Below, piece after piece: positions 60,149 through 64,000 of a DNA stretch of 64,000 bases. Both the position numbers and the translations under genes were made by a program. The notes below the pieces were generated by a model. That model searched no databases. It was given only the letters and a program-made list of their open reading frames with translations, and was not told the origin of the DNA. How positions within the stretch are numbered: position 1 is the stretch's first letter; every line of letters starts with the position of its first letter. This DNA is from Turbatrix aceti (taxonomy: Eukaryota; Nematoda; Chromadorea; Rhabditida; Panagrolaimidae), in NCBI GenBank assembly GCA_963969345.1, contig OZ017768.1, forward strand, positions 1,612,001-1,676,000, in the 5' to 3' direction.

Positions 60149-60488
60149 TCAAGAGTCAATGCTGTCTTGTTCAGATCGTGATTTTTCAGCAACTTTGATG
60201 GCTTGCTCGACGTAGTGGCCTTTAGAGTGAATTTTATGGAACCAAAATTTTTGATCTGAGTTTTCTATTTTAAAACCGACATTCACAAAATTGACCAGCA
60301 TCGAATTGCTGATGAGCGAAGCTTTTGATGATGTCCGCTTCGTAATCATCTTTGAATCCGCTTTTGGATCTTTGAAGCACCATTTTCGGAGCAATTCCTG
60401 AAGGAAGAATGCGCTCCAGTTCGTTTCCCGGCCGACGCACCAGTTTGCCGGGGGCAATGGACGGAATGCTCAAACTTGGTTTATTTTT
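60149..60488 (-). CDS. Possible two-exon gene fragment with a 31-base gap
   Basis: A GTGTGCAG acceptor at 60496-60489 leads into a frame with SIAPGKLVRRPGNELERILP and DDYEADIIKSFAHQQFDAG. The frame shifts at 60296. Removing exactly 60295-60265 (GTCAAT ... AATAG) rejoins it to KFWFHKIHSKGHYVEQAIK and a stop at 60149. A 31-base intron would be unusually short for an animal, so a decayed gene is an alternative. Family not recognised. Confidence 0.35.
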
Positions 60489-61076
60489 CTGCACACATTT
60501 TATTTATACAAAAACTTTGCGGGGGTGCCTGAATGTATTTTTGTCCATCATGACGTTCAAGGCGTGGGGGAGGAATTGAAGATGAGGGGATGTGCGGGAG
60601 CTCGTATTGGAAACGACAGAGGCAAAATAAATATTAGATAGTTTCATATTTTGTACAATTTTGTGGCTCTATATTTTCCATTTTTTTTGTATTTTTTATT
60701 TCTTTTGCATTCCAAAATATTGATAAAAAAAATGAAAATTACAGTTAATTTTGTTTTATCGCTAAAATCATTCCAGTTTTCCTTGGCCAGTCCTAAATTT
60801 TAAAATTACTTATATATGTATAACAATTTTTTTGTCATACTTTTGTTTAGCAGGGAATTTTTTTTGTAATTTTTTTTTCACTTGCCAAGTGTTGAAAAAA
60901 ATAGATATGCATACGACACAGTTTGCTTTCTTGTGCAGTTGGCCTTTTTGTGCAGTTGGCCTTTGAGCAGTTTGTCACCTTTTTTGAGCATCTGACCTTT
61001 TTTGCACAGTTGATCCTTGTTTTGTGCTTCACACGTTACAGTTTTGCCGTCATTCGGTTTCTGCTGGAGACAGCAC

Positions 61077-61301
61077 ATGACGATGTCGTCGCGAGAGCTG
61101 CGCAAAGCGATCAGTCGATGTAGAGGTTTCCAGACTTGTGCTGTCAGGTACTTGTTTTGCAACGAGCGTTTCAAGGGCGTCGATGGATTCTTGCACACCA
61201 AGGACACCGTTCCACGAGCAATCAACGACTTTTTGAAGAAATTCCAAAATTCGATGGACGATAGGAAGTTATACGGCATGCAGCACACAGCCGAAAGGTA
61301 A
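61077..61301 (+). CDS. Possible 74-codon ORF or first exon
   Basis: The ATG opens MTMSSRELRKAISRCRG and continues with NDFLKKFQNSMDDRKL to a TAA. A donor-like AAAG/GTAAAC lies at the end, so it may be an exon. The opposite strand is also open and equally protein-like (GVQESIDALETLVAKQV), so strand and reality are unsure. Not recognised. Confidence 0.28.
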   Translation: MTMSSRELRKAISRCRGFQTCAVRYLFCNERFKGVDGFLHTKDTVPRAINDFLKKFQNSMDDRKLYGMQHTAER

Positions 61302-61312
61302 ACAAGTGCTTT

Positions 61313-61745
61313 TTTGATTTCCTTTGTCATCTGGGCGGCACCGGCTAAAGCCGGGCGCGTTCCCGGACGCTCAAGAACCTGGTTCACCTCTGATTTCCCT
61401 CTTTCCGTCCTCGAAGTCTTATCTCGGTTATTTATTAAGCAATACAAAATATCCAAAGCGACTTCACCCCGAGGGATTACGGTCGTTCCTCTCTCTTCTC
61501 CATTCTCCTGCCTTTTATAGCGAGCTCCGCCTTCTGGAGTCGCGTTGTCGAACATGTTGGGGCGGTGCTTCTAGCCTCTCCTGTTTTGGGTCTGCTTGCG
61601 ACGTGGCGTCCTGTATCACATCCTCCGCCTCCGGCAAAGGTGGTCCCCACCTTTTTTGTTTGCCTTCGGGATAGAGGGGGCGATATGACGGATGGTGACT
61701 GCTGGTCAGGTCTGGATGCTGTTGTATAGGGCTGCTCATGGTGGT
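61313..61745 (-). mobile_element. LTR-like remnant
   Basis: On - this GC-rich block has a TATAAAAGG box (about 61520-61512), then about 80 bases later AATAAATAA (about 61436-61428), and ends near CCGGTGCCGCCCAGATGA, reminiscent of an LTR end plus primer-binding site. It lies just beyond an integrase-like tail (61918-62121), where a 3' LTR would be expected. The ends are not defined by repeats within the window. Confidence 0.4.
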
Positions 61746-61917
61746 CTAATGGGAGTAGAGTGAGAACATGAGAGAGTTCGTCGCCTCGTGTGTCGTCGCG
61801 GCAAAAACGGAAAAGAAAAATATGTGAATGATAACATGCAATATGGGGCAATCCACAAATCAGTTGGGCCGCAAAGGGGGGGGTACAATAAAAATCAACT
61901 TGCTTCAATGGTGCACA

Positions 61918-62121
61918 TTAACTCGGGGGCAGGGAGGTTGGCGTGTCGTCGATTTCTTCGTCAGCCGTGTCGTGGGGGACAGGTGCGGCTAGAGCTTCGT
62001 CTGCCGTTCTGAATGGCAGCGTGCTCGGCTCTTGGAACCGCTTCAGCTCGTTGAAGTGAAGGACGATGACTCTGTTCTCATCGTCCTTCACTGTTGCGTT
62101 GGGGTACACAGGCCCGACCAA
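61918..62121 (-). pseudogene. Retrotransposon Pol C-terminal (integrase tail) remnant
   Basis: The frame reads VYPNATVKDDENRVIVLHFNELKRF followed by an Asp/Pro-rich tail and stop. In Gypsy and BEL Pol the integrase C terminus ends in a small barrel with a similar ...VHFNxLK strand, which supports the call. The catalytic core is absent, so this is a remnant. Confidence 0.5.
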
Positions 62122-62158
62122 AAACGTGGATGCATTGATAAAAGTTATGTAATTAGAT

Positions 62159-62335
62159 TGTTATGTAGTGCTCGGTCTTATTAGGAACTCTTTATTTGGA
62201 TCCAATACAACTTGATAGTATCGATAAGCTACTACACAACTGGTCTCTCTCGTTCTCCGGGCTGCGAGGCAGCCATTTCCCCAGAGGAGGAGGAGCCACG
62301 TCTCAGTGTGCACAACGTGCACACTACACGTAACA
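62159..62335 (-). mobile_element. Solo LTR (177 bp) with 4-bp target duplication
   Basis: It starts TGTTATGTAG and ends CACGTAACA on +, the TG...CA ends of an LTR with 5-bp inverted tips TGTTA/TAACA. AGAT flanks both sides (62155-62158 and 62336-62339), a 4-base target duplication as in Gypsy-type elements. AATAAAG on - sets the likely orientation. It interrupts an older retroelement piece. Confidence 0.7.
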
Positions 62336-62670
62336 AGATAATTCCGAAGAGCTGGGTCAACTGCTTCATTTGTCTGGATATGAGCTGCCGTCGCTGTGGC
62401 ATTGAATTTGTTGAAGAATTCGATAATGTCTTCGCCATCCGCCCCGGTAAGTACCGGGAATTGGTTCAGTGACATCGCAATCTTGAGATGAGGATCCAGT
62501 GCCATGGTTTGTCCAGTAAGGCGTCGTTGACTTCGTTGGCTGCGCGTTGAGTTTAGGTTGGGTGGTTGTCCTGCGGTGTCTCGAAGAGCTCGCAGTTCAC
62601 GCTGTGACAAGTACGTGCCTTGGGTGTCGATGTTGGATTTTTGATCGACTAGCAGCTGGCATTGACAGTC
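62336..62670 (-). pseudogene. Gag-like retrotransposon fragment
   Basis: The frame reads through ALDPHLKIAMSLNQFPVLTG and EDIIEFFNKFNATATA, resembling the start of a Gypsy-type capsid domain (hydrophobic-F-x-G, then xxxFFxxF). It is cut off by the solo LTR. Beyond the LTR the sequence leads to the integrase tail, so most of pol has been deleted. Confidence 0.5.
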
Positions 62671-63668
62671 CTAGACTAAAGTTCTCTCCTCTCTTTTCTC
62701 TTTTTCTAAAAACCAGAATGTGAGTTTTACGAAAAGTAGGATTCTGGGTAAGTAAGGTGTGGGTAAGCTTTTCCTGTCAGCTTACGGATTTCTCGCGTTA
62801 GCTATTCTATCCTATCATCCTTTCTATTCTTACCTTAAAAGAGTGTGCCTGTAGGGGTCCTGAGTAGGGTTCCCGTCTTCCCCGTTCCCCGCACTAAAAA
62901 CCCCTGTAAATTGCCTATTTTATTTAATGTTGATAAAAAAACCCCTGTATTTCCCGTATACAAAAATTAGCTTTCAGTAAAATTTGCCTTTTCTACTCCC
63001 CGTGAAGATCGCCCCCCCCCCCGGGGCCCCGTAATGTAAACGGGGGGAACTCTAGTTCTCAGCCTACCCCATAACTATATTTTGGGTTCGCGAACCTCGT
63101 ATTTACAAAAAACCAACCTTTAATAATTATAAATTTTTTTATTTATATACATAATATTATTTAATACATATATAGTGTAAATTTAAACATAAATACATAG
63201 TGTTTCTTCATTTATAGCGCATGAACTGAGTTGCAACAACACATGGCATGGCAGTGGGAAGAGAATGCACGCTGCAAAGACTCTGTCGCCTAAAATCGAT
63301 GACAAATTTTGCCTGCTCGCTTTACTTCGTCCAGTCGAACTAACAATTGGCCGAACTTTGTGGAGCAAAGCGAATCGGTGCGAAAGGAAAAACAAGTTTT
63401 CCGTGCAGGCAAGGCATACTGATGTGACATGCGCAGCGTTCCGGAATAATGGAGTGAAAAATACTTTGCATTGCACCTTTTCACGCATTGGTAACTGTTT
63501 TCCTTGTTTTTTTTTAATCATTTAAAACTTCCAAACATTTAATTTTTGACAAAAAACAATAAACATAATTATAATGTTCTTGTAGCATTTTTTTAAAAAC
63601 AAATACCACATCGCAATTATTGCTTACGAGTTCCTGCACATATCTAGATACATTATTATTTTTACGTG
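62671..63668. other. Repeat-derived and AT-rich sequence
   Basis: Pyrimidine-rich sequence (about 62690-62850) may be the 5' part of the same retroelement. A block at 62870-63055 has repeated AACCCCTGTA-type words and a G/C homopolymer (CCCCCCCCCCGGGGCCCC), probably another repeat. AT-rich sequence follows. A + frame at 63265-63525 with a donor-like GTAACTG near 63491 has protein-like codons, but I cannot assign it. Confidence 0.4.
63265..63491 (+). CDS. Uncertain exon-like ORF
   Basis: The ATG frame reads MHAAKTLSPKIDDKFCLLAL and TDVTCAAFRNNGVKNTLHC up to a possible GTAACT donor. GC content exceeds that of the flanks. Not recognised; the - strand is also open. Confidence 0.2.
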
Positions 63669-64000
63669 CTAGAACAAACGAGTTTTTGCCAGGAACCGCA
63701 AAAATGGCACTGTCGTGCCGTCGATGGGATTGCTCAGCAATGAAGGAATCATCATTGCTGTCGTTGTCGTATTCGGGTTCAGTTTGGGCATATTTTCCTT
63801 TAATGATACATCTATAAGGGCGGCATATGGGTCGCCGCGATACCGATATCTCGTGATTGCTCGTCTCGCAGTTTGAGAAGTCCAATGCAAAACAACTTCG
63901 TCTGGAAGCCCGTGCAAAGTGGTTATTACGATGTCGCGGGCCGACTTGTTTGTTTTCAAAGCCGCTTCTCGGAGTCGCCGTTGTCTATGTTTCTTCTGCA
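63669..64000 (-). pseudogene. MULE/FLYWCH-type transposase-like fragment, cut by the window edge
   Basis: On - the frame is open from the edge: QKKHRQRRLREAALKTNK, then ARDIVITTLHGLPDEVVLHW and RRAITRYRYR. This resembles the region between the FLYWCH zinc finger and the MULE transposase core (basic helix, then I..xL.GLxxEV and RRxIxRxR). The stop at 63669 precedes any catalytic core and neighbouring frames continue protein-like sequence, so it is probably a frameshifted remnant. The upstream part lies outside the window. Confidence 0.4.

Larger units (their letters stand above)
59253..61312. other. Region of fragmentary exon-like frames
   Basis: Between the - strand gene and the LTR remnants are several small GC-rich coding-like pieces that do not assemble into one gene: 59782-59922 (-), 60149-60488 (-) and 61077-61301 (+), annotated below. 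The remainder is AT-rich. A short tandem AAGGCCAACTGCACAA-type duplication (- strand) lies at about 60930-60965. Confidence 0.4.

Noticed and set aside
60878..61555. 225-codon - frame
   Set aside because: It crosses from the LTR-like remnant into unrelated host sequence, so it is a composite of adjoining pieces and not one gene.
1..64000. tRNA, rRNA or CRISPR loci
   Set aside because: Scanning for tRNA box B-like TTCGANNCC contexts, rRNA-like GC blocks and regularly spaced direct repeats gave nothing convincing by eye; a covariance-model scan was not possible.

Overview
This window is animal nuclear DNA. Its coding genes are broken by GT-AG introns that end in T-rich tracts, and intergenic DNA is AT-rich and long. 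There are no operons with ribosome binding sites. A methionyl-tRNA synthetase fused to a C-terminal EMAPII-like tRNA-binding domain, the T-rich acceptors, and acceptor-like sites just upstream of several start codons fit an ecdysozoan, most like a nematode. That assignment is an inference, not proof.

Layout. Positions 1-17195 hold no gene I can defend. They carry a 1.35 kb palindromic element flanked by TTAA (1344-2695), an LTR-like remnant (about 783-1335), a 1.58 kb palindromic Tc1/mariner-type element with a TA duplication (6959-8534), and interspersed repeats. A class A GPCR gene follows (17196-19180). Next come two tandem paralogues of a divergent AIG1/GIMAP-like P-loop GTPase (19641-22819 and 23917-29642). 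The second is split by a 2.85 kb inverted-repeat-bounded insertion that contains further elements.

From 30244 to 46259 the window is gene-dense with housekeeping genes: MARS1 (30244-35160, with an apparent one-base frameshift), ESF1 (35608-38058) and UXS1 (39247-41489) on +; the molybdenum cofactor sulfurase MOCOS (41722-44488) and an MSP-domain protein of the MOSPD1/3 type (45251-46259) on -. A gene-poor 6.9 kb follows, then a DENN-domain gene (53387-56859, +) and an unrecognised 328-residue protein gene (57906-59252, -). The right end (61.3-64 kb) is a graveyard of LTR-retrotransposon pieces, a solo LTR with a 4-bp target duplication, and a MULE/FLYWCH-like fragment running off the edge.

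The housekeeping genes are functionally unrelated (translation, 18S rRNA processing, UDP-xylose synthesis, Moco sulfuration, membrane contact, Rab exchange), so no pathway cluster is implied. Exon boundaries were joined by eye; reading phases agree at every junction given for GPCR, GTPase 1, MARS1 (apart from the one-base frameshift), ESF1, UXS1, MOCOS, MOSPD, DENN and the 57.9-59.3 kb gene. The most novel material is the GTPase pair: an unrecognised N-terminal half, a Cys/His cluster kept in one copy and lost in the other, exon duplication, copy-specific intron loss, and a transposon-like insertion in the middle of one copy.
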